64,000 nt of DNA from an uncultured Thermomicrobiales bacterium. GTDB lineage: Bacteria; Chloroflexota; Chloroflexia; Thermomicrobiales; UBA6265. The stretch covers positions 1-64,000 of the forward strand of contig CADCWG010000214.1 of assembly GCA_902806335.1 (NCBI GenBank). Reading direction: 5' to 3'. A model generated the notes under the pieces. That model saw only the letters and a program-made list of their open reading frames with translations. It made no database searches and was not told the DNA's origin. The stretch's first letter is position 1. Each line of letters begins with the position of its first letter. The translations under genes and the position numbers were made by a program. This document shows positions 24,808 through 41,853 of the stretch, in pieces.

Positions 24808-25740
24808 CTAGGTCAGGGTACGCCGCGCTGTCCGGTTCCCGCCGAGTGGGACGACGACGGAGAGCGCGGCCGCGTCCACGCTGAAGGTTGCCGGCGTGGG
24901 ACCAACGACATCACCGTCGAGCTGATACGGGATCGGCGGATCCGCGGTGAGTTCAACGCGCCGGGCTCGGCGATGGACGACGAACGGCGAGCGCTCCAGG
25001 TGGCGTGTCGCGACCCGGCCGAGCGTGCGGGCGATAGCCGCCGGCCGGGTGGCGGTGAAGACGAGCACGTCCAGCCAGCCGTCGTCGGACCGCAGCCCCG
25101 GGTAGAGCCGGAGCCGAGGATTAATGACCGACCCGCCGTTCGCGACGAGCACCAGGGGGGAGACGACCTCGAACCGGTCGTCGTCCGCGACAACGGCGAA
25201 CCTGGTCGGTGGAGCGCCGAGGTTGCGGCCGCCCGCCGGGAGGTAGGCCAGCCAGCCGAACCGGCGCTTGAGGTCCGCGTCGGCGGCGGCGAACAGTCGG
25301 CTGTCGAGGCCGGCACCCGCCATGTGCAGGAACGAGCGGTCCCCGCTGCGGCCCATGTCGATCCGGGCCAGGCGGTGTTCGCCGAGGGCGAGGTGGACGG
25401 CCGAGCGGGGACCGAGGGGGATCCCGAGTTCGCGGGCGACGATGTTGGTCGAACCGGCGGGGATGATCGCGAGGGGGATCGGCGACCCGCGGAGCGCGGT
25501 CGCTACCTCACCGACCGTCCCATCACCACCCACGGCAATGAGGAGGTCGGCACCGGCTCGGGCCGCCCGCGCCGTCTCGATGGTCGTGCCTGGACCCGGT
25601 GTGTAGCGAACATCGATCTCCAGGCCCGGCCGTCGCGCGGCGTCAAGGGCGGCCAGGATGGCCGCCGGGTCCCGGCGGGTCGCGGGGTTGACGATGGCGA
25701 CGACCCGACGGACCCTGGCCTTGCCGTTCGGAGCCGACAC
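24808..25740 (-). CDS. Diacylglycerol/lipid kinase family protein (YegS/DagK-like)
   Basis: 310 residues. N-terminal ATP-binding domain with 'VVAIVNPATRR', the family hallmark 'LIAVGGDGTVGEVATAL' (GGDGT) and 'LAIIPAGSTNIVARELGIPL', where most relatives have GTxN; C-terminal beta-sandwich with 'MGRSGDRSFLHMAGAGLDS' and 'SPLVLVANGGSVINP'. Such enzymes phosphorylate diacylglycerol or related lipids with ATP at the membrane surface. GTG 25740 is chosen because GGAGG sits 6 nt before it; an earlier in-frame GTG at 25746 would abut the ribosome-binding site. Last gene before the convergent terminator. The lipid substrate is not determined by sequence. Confidence 0.9.
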   Translation of the reverse strand: MSAPNGKARVRRVVAIVNPATRRDPAAILAALDAARRPGLEIDVRYTPGPGTTIETARAARAGADLLIAVGGDGTVGEVATALRGSPIPLAIIPAGSTNIVARELGIPLGPRSAVHLALGEHRLARIDMGRSGDRSFLHMAGAGLDSRLFAAADADLKRRFGWLAYLPAGGRNLGAPPTRFAVVADDDRFEVVSPLVLVANGGSVINPRLRLYPGLRSDDGWLDVLVFTATRPAAIARTLGRVATRHLERSPFVVHRRARRVELTADPPIPYQLDGDVVGPTPATFSVDAAALSVVVPLGGNRTARRTLT

Positions 25741-25977
25741 CGCCACCTCCGGCGAACGCTGCGTCCGGTGCCGCGTTCGTCCACGACGGTGCGCGGCGCC
25801 CGAACGCTCGATCTATGGTGGGACCGCTCTCGAGCACACGTCGCGGCCTACCGCGTCGGCCGACCGGATCTCGGACCGCGACCCTGACCGCGCCGAGGGT
25901 CCGTCGCGAGTCGGTCGTGGCCGCCGACCGAGATCGACCGTCGGACGCGCGCCACGCGGACCGGGCCGTCCGAGCGG

Positions 25978-26097
25978 TCAGGCCCGCTTTGGATCGTCCT
26001 CCGGACCGAACATCTTCTCGACGATGAAGTTGGACAGCCAGGTCGCGCCGGCCGCAAGCACCAACCCCAGGATCCCGCGCGTCGTGTTCCGCAGCAT
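25978..26097 (-). CDS. 39-residue single-span membrane protein
   Basis: Short ORF: a basic N-terminus 'MLRNTTRG', one hydrophobic span 'ILGLVLAAGATWLSNFIVE', then a charged tail 'KMFGPEDDPKRA'. AGAGG lies 4-5 nt before the ATG and third positions are mostly G/C. It lies between HU and the lipid-kinase gene on the same strand, spaced about 190 and 240 bp. No function can be assigned; the layout (positive-inside, one span, acidic-basic tail) is that of small membrane-associated regulators. Easily missed because of its length. Confidence 0.55.
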   Translation of the reverse strand: MLRNTTRGILGLVLAAGATWLSNFIVEKMFGPEDDPKRA

Positions 26098-26284
26098 GCC
26101 GCCTCTGCCTCTCGTCCGTGGCCCCGCGGTCGGGTCCGTTGGGGCGCTCGTCCCCGCGCCACACCGGGCGCGGACCGCCGGCGGAGCATGGCCGGCGGGC
26201 ACGGACGACGCAAGTTCCCCGCCGCGTGGGGGGATCTGTCGGCCCCGCCCGCAAACCCGACGCGACCGGCGGGCGACGGTGCCC

Positions 26285-26572
26285 CTATCGCTCCGACGCC
26301 TCTCTGATCCGCCCCTTGAAGGTGGCACTGGCGGTGAACCCCGGCGTCTCCGTGGCCGGTACCGTGATCTCGGCGGCCGTCCGTGGGTCCACGCCGCGGC
26401 GCTGACGCCGCCGTCGCAGCTCGAAGGTCCCGAAGCCGGTCAGCACGACCTTTCGGCCTTCGGCAATCTCGTCCACGATCGTCTCCAGTGTGGAGTTGAC
26501 CACGCGGGCGGCGACGACCCGGGGGACGCCGGTCTCCACCGCTACCCGGTTGATCAGGTCGTTCTTGTGCAT
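26285..26572 (-). CDS. HU-family DNA-binding protein
   Basis: 95 residues, the standard length. HU dimers bend and compact DNA without strong sequence preference. Visible: the helical N-terminus 'MHKNDLINRVAVETGVPRVV', the turn 'VVLTGFGTFELRRRRQRRG', the DNA-embracing arm around 'DPRTAAEITVPATETPGF' (with the conserved Pro at the arm tip), and the end 'TASATFKGRI'. The stretch RRRRQRR is more basic than usual. AGGAGG stands 11 nt before the ATG. Confidence 0.93.
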   Translation of the reverse strand: MHKNDLINRVAVETGVPRVVAARVVNSTLETIVDEIAEGRKVVLTGFGTFELRRRRQRRGVDPRTAAEITVPATETPGFTASATFKGRIREASER

Positions 26573-26744
26573 CGTCGGCAGCGCCTCCTGGCCGGGCCCA
26601 TGCCGGTGAGATTCTCCGCGCCAACCCCGCCGGCGATCGCCCGAGCACGCCGCCGGGCGGTGTCGACGGTTACGGTGGCCCCTCGCCGCGACGGGGGGCG
26701 ATCGTCGTCTCGCTCCTTATCTAAACGAAGATGCGGGTCCTCGT

Positions 26745-27074
26745 CTATCCCCTCTGCCGGACGTGACGGGCCACCAGCCACAGCGGGACGAGGAGCATCA
26801 CGGCGGCGAGCGTCAGGTCGGCCAGCGTGATGGCCGCCACGAGCACCCGTCCGCCGCCCGGCAGGAGCGCGAACGGCGCGACCAGGGGCGCGGTCAGCGC
26901 GTAGACCCTGGAGCCCAACCAGATCCGATCGTCGACCGCGAGGGCGAGCAGCACGAGCCGAACGATGACGGCGGTCGCGATCGCCGCGTACACGTTGAGG
27001 GCCAGCTCCAGGGCGGCCCTCGAGCGGACGACTTTGCCGCCCCCGCCGCTCCGTAGCACCGGGTCCTGGATCAT
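26745..27074 (-). CDS. YggT-like membrane protein
   Basis: 109 residues with three hydrophobic segments: 'VYAAIATAVIVRLVLLALAV', 'VYALTAPLVAPFALLPGG' and 'AITLADLTLAAVMLLVPLWLV'. The 'PLVAPFALLP' motif between spans resembles the 'P-L-L-x-P-F-R-x-L-P' signature of the YggT family, membrane proteins linked elsewhere to division or osmotic stress. The start codon overlaps the coaBC stop (ATGA), so translation is coupled to coaBC; no separate ribosome-binding site is evident. Confidence 0.7.
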   Translation of the reverse strand: MIQDPVLRSGGGGKVVRSRAALELALNVYAAIATAVIVRLVLLALAVDDRIWLGSRVYALTAPLVAPFALLPGGGRVLVAAITLADLTLAAVMLLVPLWLVARHVRQRG

Positions 27075-28306
27075 CGCGAGGCCGCGTTCTTCTTGAGCAG
27101 GTGCCCGAGGTGCTCGACGACCAGCGCCGCCAGAGCAGGCTTGGGCAGCCGCGGCAGCGACTCGGGGGGGCCGTCGGGCGACACCAATGTCGCGGCGCTG
27201 TCGGGACGATCGATCGTCTCGACGGCGTCGTTTGCGACAACAAGTTGGAGACCCTTCGCGGCGAGCTTCGACGCCGCGTTGGCGACCAGGTCCTCGGTCT
27301 CGGCGGCGAACCCGACCTTCACGAGACCCGGCCGGGACACGCCAGCCAGGATATCGGGTGTGCGGGCCAGCGAGATCTCCGGCACGGCCGTCCCGGGCGA
27401 CTTCTTCAGCTTGCGGGCGGACGGCCGCTCCGGCCGGAAGTCGGCCACGGCGGCGGCCATCACGAGTGCGTCGGCATCTTCCACGGCGCTGCGGACGGCC
27501 GCTTCCATCTCGGCAGCGGTCTCCACCGGAACGAAGCGGGCGCCCCACGGCGGGGTCAGGCTGGTGGGGCCGGCGACGAGGGTTACCTCCGCCCCGCGGT
27601 CGAGCGCGGCCTGAGTCAGCGCGAATCCCATCGTCCCGCTCGACCGGTTGCCGAGGTAGCGGACCGGGTCGAGCGGCTCGCGGGTGCCGCCGGCGGTGAT
27701 GACGAGCCGACGCCCGGCCAGGGGACCGTTCCGGCCGAGGACCGCCCGGGCGGCGCCGAGGATCGCCTCGGTCGGGGCGAGGCGGCCGTCGCCGACGGCC
27801 CCGGAGGCCAGCCGCCCCGATTCGGGTCCGACCTGGGACGCGCCCCGCCCGAGCAGCGTCGCGAGGTTCCCCTGGGTGGCCGGGTGGTGGAGCATCCCGT
27901 GCTCCATCGCGGGGGCGAGGAGGAGCGGCGCGACGGTGGAGAGGGCGACCGTGCCCAGCAGGTCGTCGGCCAGCCCCAGCGCGAGCCGGGCGATCGTGTT
28001 CGCCGACGCCGGCGCCACGAGCAGGATGTCCGCGTCCCGGGCCAGAGAGATATGGCCAGCCGATGACTCGTCCCACGGTTCAAAGACGTCGTGGTGGACG
28101 CGGCGCCGGGTCAGGGCCTGGAAGGTCAGCGGGGTCACGAACGCCTCGGCGCCTCGGGTGAGGACGACGTCGACCATCCCCCCCGCCTGGACGAGCCGGC
28201 TGGCGAGGTCGGCGGCCTTGTAGGCGGCGATGCCGCCGCTGACGCCGAGCACAATCCTGGCGCCGTCCAGCGGCGATCGGGGCAGATGGACAGGGCCGCC
28301 GGTCAC
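27071..28306 (-). CDS. coaBC: Phosphopantothenoylcysteine decarboxylase / phosphopantothenate-cysteine ligase
   Basis: 411 residues, two steps of coenzyme A synthesis in one chain. The N-terminal CoaC part (flavoprotein decarboxylase) shows 'IVLGVSGGIAAYKAADL', catalytic-His region 'SAGHISLARDADILLVAPASANTI', and 'LLAPAMEHGM'. The C-terminal CoaB part (CTP-dependent ligase, from about 185) shows 'LVITAGGTREPLDPVRYLGNRSSG', 'MAAAVADFRP' and 'KLKKSPG'. The start is set at GTG 28306, with GGAGAG 8 nt upstream and matching family length; an open frame reaches 28414 but lacks a site and adds a low-complexity leader. The next gene, YggT-like, overlaps by 4 bp. Confidence 0.94.
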   Translation of the reverse strand: MTGGPVHLPRSPLDGARIVLGVSGGIAAYKAADLASRLVQAGGMVDVVLTRGAEAFVTPLTFQALTRRRVHHDVFEPWDESSAGHISLARDADILLVAPASANTIARLALGLADDLLGTVALSTVAPLLLAPAMEHGMLHHPATQGNLATLLGRGASQVGPESGRLASGAVGDGRLAPTEAILGAARAVLGRNGPLAGRRLVITAGGTREPLDPVRYLGNRSSGTMGFALTQAALDRGAEVTLVAGPTSLTPPWGARFVPVETAAEMEAAVRSAVEDADALVMAAAVADFRPERPSARKLKKSPGTAVPEISLARTPDILAGVSRPGLVKVGFAAETEDLVANAASKLAAKGLQLVVANDAVETIDRPDSAATLVSPDGPPESLPRLPKPALAALVVEHLGHLLKKNAASR

Positions 28307-28441
28307 GTCTTCGCTCTCCAACCGTCCTCCACCGTCCACCGTCGTCCCCGTGGCACGGACGGTCTCCGCGCTCGGCGATCGCCCACTCACCACGGCACCG
28401 CCCGTGGGTGCCACCGGGCGCGAGGCTCGGGGCCACCCTGG

Positions 28442-29515
28442 CTAGGCGACGGCGACCGCAACGGGGGCCATCACCGCCGTGGCCGCCGCGAGCGCACGGT
28501 CCACCGCGGCGTCGTCCACCTGATAGTGGGTCACCATCCGCAGGCCGACGGTCCCGTAGTCGGAGATCCGGACGCCGTGCTCGGCCATGGCCGCGATCAC
28601 CTGGCGCTGGTCCTGGCCGGCGGGCGGGCGGAAGATGACGATGTTGGTCTGAACCGTCTCGGGGTCGATCGAGACCCCCGGGATCTCCGCCAGCCCCTCG
28701 GCCAGACGTCGGGCCCGGGCGTGGTCCTCCGGCAACCGATCGACCATCTCGTCGAGGGCGACCAGACCCGCCGCGGCGATCACCCCGGCCTGGCGCATCG
28801 CCCCGCCGACCAGCTTGCGCTGGCGTCGAGCCCTCGCCGCGAACGCCGCCGAGCCGGCCACGAACGAGCCGACCGGCGCGGCCAGTCCCTTCGACAGGCA
28901 GACCTGGACCGAGTCGACATCGGCGACGAGGACGGCCGGGGGGATCCCGAGCGCCGCGGCGGCGTTGAAGACCCGGGCGCCGTCGAGGTGGACCGGCACG
29001 CCCGCGGCGTGGGCGATCGTCGCCAGGTCCCGCAGGTAGGCCGGGGGGAGCACCTGGCCCCCACGGCGGTTGTGGGTGTTCTCGACGGAGACCACGCCGG
29101 TGTGTGGGTAGTGCGGGTCCGCGGCGCGGATGGCCCGCGTGACGTCCCCGAGGTCGAGGCGCCCGTCGCGCTCGGTCGCCAGGAGGTGGAGCGGGATGCC
29201 GCCGAGGGCGGACGCCCCGCCGCCCTCGTAACGGAAGATGTGCGACTCGTCCCCGACGATCGCCTCGTCGCCGCGTCCGCAGTGGGCGAGCAGGCTGACC
29301 AGGTTGCCCATGGTGCCGCTGGCGACGAAGACGGCCGCCTCCTTGCCAAGCAGCGCGGCGGCCCGCTCCTCGAGCCGGTTGACGGTCGGGTCCTCCCCGT
29401 ACTGGTCGTCGCCGACCTCCGCGTCGGCCATCGCCCTCCGCATCGATCGTGTTGGGTGGGTCACGGTGTCGGAGCGCAGGTCGACGGTGGTCGACGTGTG
29501 ACGATCCAGGGCCAT
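28442..29515 (-). CDS. ltaE: Low-specificity L-threonine aldolase
   Basis: 357 residues of fold-type I PLP enzymes. It cleaves threonine or allo-threonine to glycine and acetaldehyde. Motifs: 'TVDLRSDTVTHPTRSMRRAM', 'GDDQYGEDPTVNRLEE', 'FVASGTMGNLVSLLAH', 'HLDGARVFNAAAAL' (Asp contacting the PLP ring) and the Schiff-base Lys in 'VQVCLSKGLAAPVGS'. ATG 29515 is preceded by GGAGGT at 6 nt; a long upstream frame is rejected. The gene is separated by 135 bp from coaBC downstream and is divergent from the ABC transporter. Confidence 0.93.
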   Translation of the reverse strand: MALDRHTSTTVDLRSDTVTHPTRSMRRAMADAEVGDDQYGEDPTVNRLEERAAALLGKEAAVFVASGTMGNLVSLLAHCGRGDEAIVGDESHIFRYEGGGASALGGIPLHLLATERDGRLDLGDVTRAIRAADPHYPHTGVVSVENTHNRRGGQVLPPAYLRDLATIAHAAGVPVHLDGARVFNAAAALGIPPAVLVADVDSVQVCLSKGLAAPVGSFVAGSAAFAARARRQRKLVGGAMRQAGVIAAAGLVALDEMVDRLPEDHARARRLAEGLAEIPGVSIDPETVQTNIVIFRPPAGQDQRQVIAAMAEHGVRISDYGTVGLRMVTHYQVDDAAVDRALAAATAVMAPVAVAVA

Positions 29516-29832
29516 CGGGAGACCTCCGCGCGGTGGGGACGGATACGGCAACGGTCCGAGTCTACCGCCGCCGCGCCAACCGGCCCACCCATGGCGACCG
29601 ATGCGGCGGTAGGTTTCGAAGATGTGCCGCTTTGGACGACCTCGGGCGGCAGCCAGGGATCGGGATTGCCCCTGTCCGCCATGGGGAGTCGCGCCGGACG
29701 GTCGCGAAAGGGCTCGTCCGGGAGCCCCGAACGGGGCCGACCCCGCTGGGGAAGGCGGAACGCTTGACGCCGGGGCCGGTCCGGGTAGCATGGCCGCCGG
29801 TGATAGCGCGGTCGGGGAGGACCCCCAGGCGA
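29516..29832. other. Divergent intergenic region, ltaE / sugar ABC operon
   Basis: 317 bp that should contain promoters for both directions. I see no consensus hexamer pair and no clear inverted repeat that could serve as an operator. Confidence 0.4.
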
Positions 29833-30681
29833 ATGGATGCGGAGCGGAACGGGGGCCCGGCGCCGGTGCTGCGGGCCTCGGGGATCGTCAAGCAGTTCGG
29901 TGCGGTCCGGGCGCTGGACGGCGTGGACATCGAGGTCCGGCCGCGAGAAGTCGTCGCCCTGATCGGCGACAACGGGGCCGGGAAGTCAACCCTCGTCAAC
30001 GTTCTGACAGGGGTCTTCCGGCCCGACGACGGGCAGATGATGTTCGACGGTCGACCGGTCTCGTTCGCGTCGCCGCAGGCGGCCCGGACGGCCGGGATCG
30101 AGACGGTCTACCAGGACCTCGCGATCGCGCCCCACCTCGACCCGGTGGCGAACATCTTTCTCGGCCGCGAGTACCGGACCCCAGGGCCGCTCGGGGGGCT
30201 CGGGTTCCTCGACCGCCGGCGGATGGTGCGGGAGACTGAGCGCCAGCTGGCCCAGCTCAAGGTGCGGATCCCGGGGCTCGGACGGCGGATGACCACCCTC
30301 TCGGGCGGTCAGCGCCAAGGCGTCGCGGTCGCCAGAGCGGTGATGTGGGCCAGCAAGGTCGTCTTCATGGACGAGCCGACCGCGGCGCTCGGCGTGGCTC
30401 AGACCGGCCAGGTCCTGCAGTTGGTACGGCAGGTCCGCGACACGGGGATCCCCGTCGTCTTCATCAGTCACAACATGCCGCACGTGTTCGAGGTGGCCGA
30501 CCGGATCGTGGTGCTTCGGCTCGGCCGGGTCGTCCGGGAGCTCGACCCGCGGACGGCGACGATCGATGAGGCGGTTCTCGCGATGACCGGGTCGCTGGCC
30601 TCTGGGCGGGTCGGGCTGGGAGACGGTGCCATGGCGAACGCCGGGAGCGGCGCCGCTGAGGGGAGGGGCGCCCGTGGTTAG
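29833..30681 (+). CDS. Sugar ABC importer, ATP-binding subunit (single ABC domain)
   Basis: 282 residues, one nucleotide-binding domain: Walker A 'LIGDNGAGKSTLVN', Q-loop in 'VYQDLAIAPHLDP', signature 'LSGGQRQGVAVARAV', Walker B 'VVFMDEPTAAL', switch His in 'VVFISHNM'. The 'GDNGAGKST' and 'VYQDLAIAPHLDPVANIFLGRE' segments are typical of the carbohydrate-uptake CUT2 group, where most ATPases have two ABC domains; the single-domain type resembles FrcA (fructose) or XylG-half proteins. ATG 29833 has GGGGAGGA about 11 nt upstream. The stop codon overlaps the permease start by 8 bp, so the two are translationally coupled. Confidence 0.92.
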   Translation: MDAERNGGPAPVLRASGIVKQFGAVRALDGVDIEVRPREVVALIGDNGAGKSTLVNVLTGVFRPDDGQMMFDGRPVSFASPQAARTAGIETVYQDLAIAPHLDPVANIFLGREYRTPGPLGGLGFLDRRRMVRETERQLAQLKVRIPGLGRRMTTLSGGQRQGVAVARAVMWASKVVFMDEPTAALGVAQTGQVLQLVRQVRDTGIPVVFISHNMPHVFEVADRIVVLRLGRVVRELDPRTATIDEAVLAMTGSLASGRVGLGDGAMANAGSGAAEGRGARG

Positions 30682-31771
30682 CGCGTCGGCGGGTCGGGAG
30701 GCGGGACAGGCGCCGGACTCGCAACCCGTGGCGGAGCCCGCGACCCGGCGACGGCCGCTCGACGTACTCTCCGCCTACTTCACCGTGCTGATCCTGCTCG
30801 CCCTGATCGCCTTCTTCAGCCTCTGGACCGGGCGCGCGTTCTTCGACCTCGGCAACTTCCAGAACATCGTCATCGACGCCTCGCAGCTCCTCCTCCTGGC
30901 CGTCGGGGCCACGTTCGTGATCATCACCGCCGGGGTCGACCTCTCGGTGGGGTCGGTGCTCGTCTTCTCGGCGGTGGTCTGCGCCAAGGTGATGGTGCGC
31001 TTCTCGGGCAGCGCCGAGGAGGTCACCCGCTACGAGTTTCCGACCCAGTCGGTGGGCATCCCGCTCGGGATCGCCGCCGGCGTGCTGTCCGGTCTCGCCT
31101 GGGGCGTCCTCAACGGGCTGCTGGTGACGAAGCTGAAGATGCCGTCCTTCATCGTCACCCTGGGCACGCTGGGGATGGCCCTCGGCTTCGCGCAGCTGCT
31201 CTCGAAGGGGGTCAACGTGCCGAACGTCCCCCCGGCGATCCAGTCCGAGATCGGCCTCCGCGAGCTGGTCGGCTTCGACTTCGCGGGGGACCGGATCCGG
31301 CTCCAGCTGCCCGTCCTGATCGCGATCGTGGTCACGGTGGCCTGCGGCGTCGCGCTCGCCCGGACCCGCTTCGGACGCTACACCTACGCGATCGGCTCGA
31401 ACGCCGCGGCCGCGCGGCGGGCGGGGATCGACGTCGACCGGCACCTGATCAAGGTCTACGGGCTGAGCGGGCTCCTCGCCGGCATCGCCGGTGTGTTTGA
31501 CCTCTTTCGGTTCGGGAACGCGTCGGTCGCGACGCACAGCGCCGACAACCTCGCCGCGATCTCGGCGGCCGTGATCGGCGGGACGAGCCTGTTCGGCGGG
31601 CTCGGGACCGTGTTCGGCTCGGTGATCGGGACCTTCATCCCGGCCGTGGTGCGAAACGGCACGGTGATCGCCCGGGTCCAGCCCTTCTGGCAGCAGGTGG
31701 TGATCGGCGCGATCCTGATCGTGGCCGTCTTTCTCGACCAGCGCCGGCGGCGGGCCGAGGAGCGCATGTAG
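30674..31771 (+). CDS. Sugar ABC importer, permease subunit (RbsC/FrcC type)
   Basis: 365 residues; about nine to ten membrane spans after a Pro/Ala-rich cytoplasmic N-terminus. Family markers: 'LLLLAVGATFVIITAGVDLSVGSV' (conserved 'GVDLSVG'), 'MPSFIVTLGTLGMALG', the coupling-helix region 'YAIGSNAAAARRAGIDV' that contacts the ATPase, and 'AISAAVIGGTSLFGG' near the end. Moves a monosaccharide handed over by the binding protein. GTG 30674 with GGGGAGGGG upstream lies inside the end of the ATPase gene. Confidence 0.93.
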   Translation: MVSASAGREAGQAPDSQPVAEPATRRRPLDVLSAYFTVLILLALIAFFSLWTGRAFFDLGNFQNIVIDASQLLLLAVGATFVIITAGVDLSVGSVLVFSAVVCAKVMVRFSGSAEEVTRYEFPTQSVGIPLGIAAGVLSGLAWGVLNGLLVTKLKMPSFIVTLGTLGMALGFAQLLSKGVNVPNVPPAIQSEIGLRELVGFDFAGDRIRLQLPVLIAIVVTVACGVALARTRFGRYTYAIGSNAAAARRAGIDVDRHLIKVYGLSGLLAGIAGVFDLFRFGNASVATHSADNLAAISAAVIGGTSLFGGLGTVFGSVIGTFIPAVVRNGTVIARVQPFWQQVVIGAILIVAVFLDQRRRRAEERM

Positions 31772-31799
31772 CGCGGCGGCGCTCGCGGGCCGCGGGCCG

Positions 31800-31828
31800 T
31801 TGCCCAGCGGGGCGGTCGTTGCTATCCT
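31800..31828 (+). promoter_or_regulatory. Internal promoter before the sugar-binding-protein gene
   Basis: -35 TTGCCC (31800-31805), 17-bp spacer, extended -10 TGC-TATCCT (31820-31828). It lies in the 113-bp gap after the permease and would allow extra expression of the binding protein, which ABC importers usually need in excess. Confidence 0.6.
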
Positions 31829-31884
31829 CCGGCGCCTCACGTGGTGGGGCACGGCTGGCGCACGCACGAAGGAGTGGTGTGGGA

Positions 31885-32970
31885 ATGGGTAACGCGAGGG
31901 TTGCGGTGCGGCGGGTCACGCGGCGGGACATGCTCAAGGCCGGTGCGGCGCTCGGCATCGGCGCGGCGGCACTGGGGTCCGGTCTGCGTCCGGCGCGGGC
32001 GCGCCAGGGCGGCTACTCCATCACCTTCATCCCCGGGGTGATCGCCGACGAGTTCTACGTGACCATGGGGTGCGGCATCGAGGCGAAGGCCCGGGAGCTG
32101 GGGATCACGGTCGATACCCAGGGTCCGAACGCGTTCGACGCGACGGTCCAGACCCCGATCCTCAACGCCGTGATCCAGACCCAGCCCGACGCGATCCTGA
32201 TCGCGCCGACGGACACCCAGGCGATGATCGCCCCCCTCCAGGCCGCGGTCGATGCCGGCATCGCGGTCTTCCTGGTCGACACGACCGTCAACGCCGACTT
32301 CGATGTCGCCCGGATCGCCTCGGACAACGTCGAGGGCGGGCGCCTGGCGGCGCGCTCCCTGGCCGAGGCGGTCGGCGGCAGCGGCAAGGTGTTCGTGATC
32401 AACGTCAAGCCGGGCATCTCGACCACCGACCAGCGGGAGCAGGGCTTCCGGGAGGCGCTCGCCGACTTCCCGGACATCGAGTACCTGGGCCAGGAGTACT
32501 GCAACGACGACCAGAACCAGGCCACCCAGATCGCGAACGCCCGCCTCCAGTCCGACCCCGACCTCGTCGGCATCTTCGGCACCAACCTCTTCGCCGCGCA
32601 GGGCGCCGCGGCCGGGATCCGCCAGCAGGGCAAGCAGGGACAGGTCCGGGTGGTCGGCTTCGACGCCGGACCGACCCAGGTCCAGGACCTCCGCTCGGAG
32701 GTGGTCGACCTCCTGATCGCCCAGCACCCGGGGGACATCGGCGTCACGGCGGTCCAGCTCGCCTACGACTTCTTGAGCAGCGGCCAGGCGCCCACGCCAA
32801 AGGCGATCACCACCGGCTTCACGACCGTGACCCGGGACAACATCGACGACCCGGACGTCGCCAAGTACCTCTACATCTCGGACTGCAGCGCGTTCGTGCT
32901 CCCGGAGGCGTCGCCGGCGGCGGGCACACCCGCGGCGGCGCTGGCGGCCTTCGGCTGCGCCACCGGCTGA
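31885..32970 (+). CDS. Sugar ABC importer, Tat-exported substrate-binding protein
   Basis: 361 residues of the periplasmic binding protein type I fold (ribose/xylose/fructose group). The N-terminus is a twin-arginine signal: 'TRRDMLK' at residues 12-18, a hydrophobic core 'GAALGIGAAALGSG' and an 'ARA' site near residue 40, so the protein is exported folded. The mature part opens 'YSITFIPGVIADEFYVTM' and has 'PDAILIAPTDTQAMIAPLQAA', 'IASDNVEGGRLAARSLAEA' and 'VRVVGFDAGPTQVQDL', ligand-site segments of the family. ATG 31885 with GAAGGAG 10 nt upstream; a GTG two codons earlier is possible. It completes the ATPase-permease-binding-protein set; the exact sugar is not readable. Confidence 0.92.
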   Translation: MGNARVAVRRVTRRDMLKAGAALGIGAAALGSGLRPARARQGGYSITFIPGVIADEFYVTMGCGIEAKARELGITVDTQGPNAFDATVQTPILNAVIQTQPDAILIAPTDTQAMIAPLQAAVDAGIAVFLVDTTVNADFDVARIASDNVEGGRLAARSLAEAVGGSGKVFVINVKPGISTTDQREQGFREALADFPDIEYLGQEYCNDDQNQATQIANARLQSDPDLVGIFGTNLFAAQGAAAGIRQQGKQGQVRVVGFDAGPTQVQDLRSEVVDLLIAQHPGDIGVTAVQLAYDFLSSGQAPTPKAITTGFTTVTRDNIDDPDVAKYLYISDCSAFVLPEASPAAGTPAAALAAFGCATG

Positions 32971-33429
32971 GGCTGCCCGACGCCCCGATACGTGTCCGAC
33001 GGGCGGGGCCGGCGACGCCGGCTCCGCTCCTTCGGCGCGGGCCCGGATGTTGACATAGCGGTATCTATGGACTAAGCTTTCCGTTCGCGGTAGCTGTCGG
33101 AGGTGCGCCCGGCGCGACCCGCCAAGCGAGGTTAACCACCCACGAGCGCGAACGGACGACGCGTGCGGCGACGCCCAACGGCCCGAACCGAGTTCCGGGA
33201 GGGGAGTGATCTGCCCTCCCGCTTTGGCGTGGCCGGGGTCCGAGAAGTTCGCCGGTCCGACGTCCCCACGCCTCTTCCCGGCCCGTCCTCGATGGCGTGG
33301 CGCGGCCGGGCCCCGGGCGAGGCCGCCCACTGAGATCCGTTGGTTTCTATCTGAAGTGTGGGTCGGCGGGGCCGGCCCGGGTCGCCGTGCGGACGGCGGT
33401 CGGGGTCAGGCCGATACGAGGAGCAGTGC
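32971..33429. other. Long intergenic region and rpoB leader
   Basis: 459 bp. An 8-bp hairpin with one G-U pair (33005-33025) may end the sugar operon. The rpoB promoter candidate starts at 33050. The remaining roughly 340 nt would be a leader, with an 8-bp perfect hairpin at 33196-33221 (loop of 10) followed by GCTTTGG, which could act as an attenuator. No reading frame with codon bias. rplJ and rplL, common upstream partners of rpoB, are absent here. Confidence 0.5.
33050..33078 (+). promoter_or_regulatory. Promoter candidate for rpoBC
   Basis: Perfect -35 TTGACA (33050-33055), 17-bp spacer, weak -10 TAAGCT (33073-33078). It lies in an AT-richer patch unlike the flanking DNA. The start would be about 345 nt before rpoB. 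Confidence 0.55.
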
Positions 33430-37038
<3,609 letters not shown>

Positions 37039-37148
37039 TACCCAGCCAGCGGCCGGTGGCCTCGCGACGCTCAGTGACGGGCGTCGCGGGGTCGCCGGCC
37101 GAGGGCCGGCGGGAACGGCTACGGCTGCCAGCCAGTCGCTGACGGCCG
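37039..37148. repeat. Hairpin-rich rpoB-rpoC spacer with TCAGC-type motifs
   Basis: Contains an 8-bp hairpin (37063-37070 with 37081-37088) and a 7-bp hairpin GCCGGCC/GGCCGGC (37094-37110). The flanks carry CAGCCAGC at the left and GCCAGCCAGTCGCTGACGG at the right, members of the motif family also seen before fusA, rplP and adk. Confidence 0.5.
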
Positions 37149-37175
37149 ATGGCTTTGCCACGAAGGGGAGCACCG

Positions 37176-41774
<4,599 letters not shown>

Positions 41775-41814
41775 ACCCGGCCGGCGGCGCGAGCGCGGCG
41801 AGTTGGGACAGAGG

Positions 41815-41850
41815 ACGGGGGGCGGCCACATCGGCCGCCCCCCGTTCGTC
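41815..41850 (+). terminator. Terminator of rpoBC
   Basis: Perfect 13-bp stem (41815-41827 with 41833-41845), loop ACATC, followed by TCGTCTTCG. It lies 40 bp after the rpoC stop. Confidence 0.75.
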
Positions 41851-41853
41851 TTC

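Noticed and set aside
27101-28066. Plus-strand frame of 321 codons opposite coaBC
   Set aside because: Antisense to both CoaC and CoaB domains, with no independent evidence.
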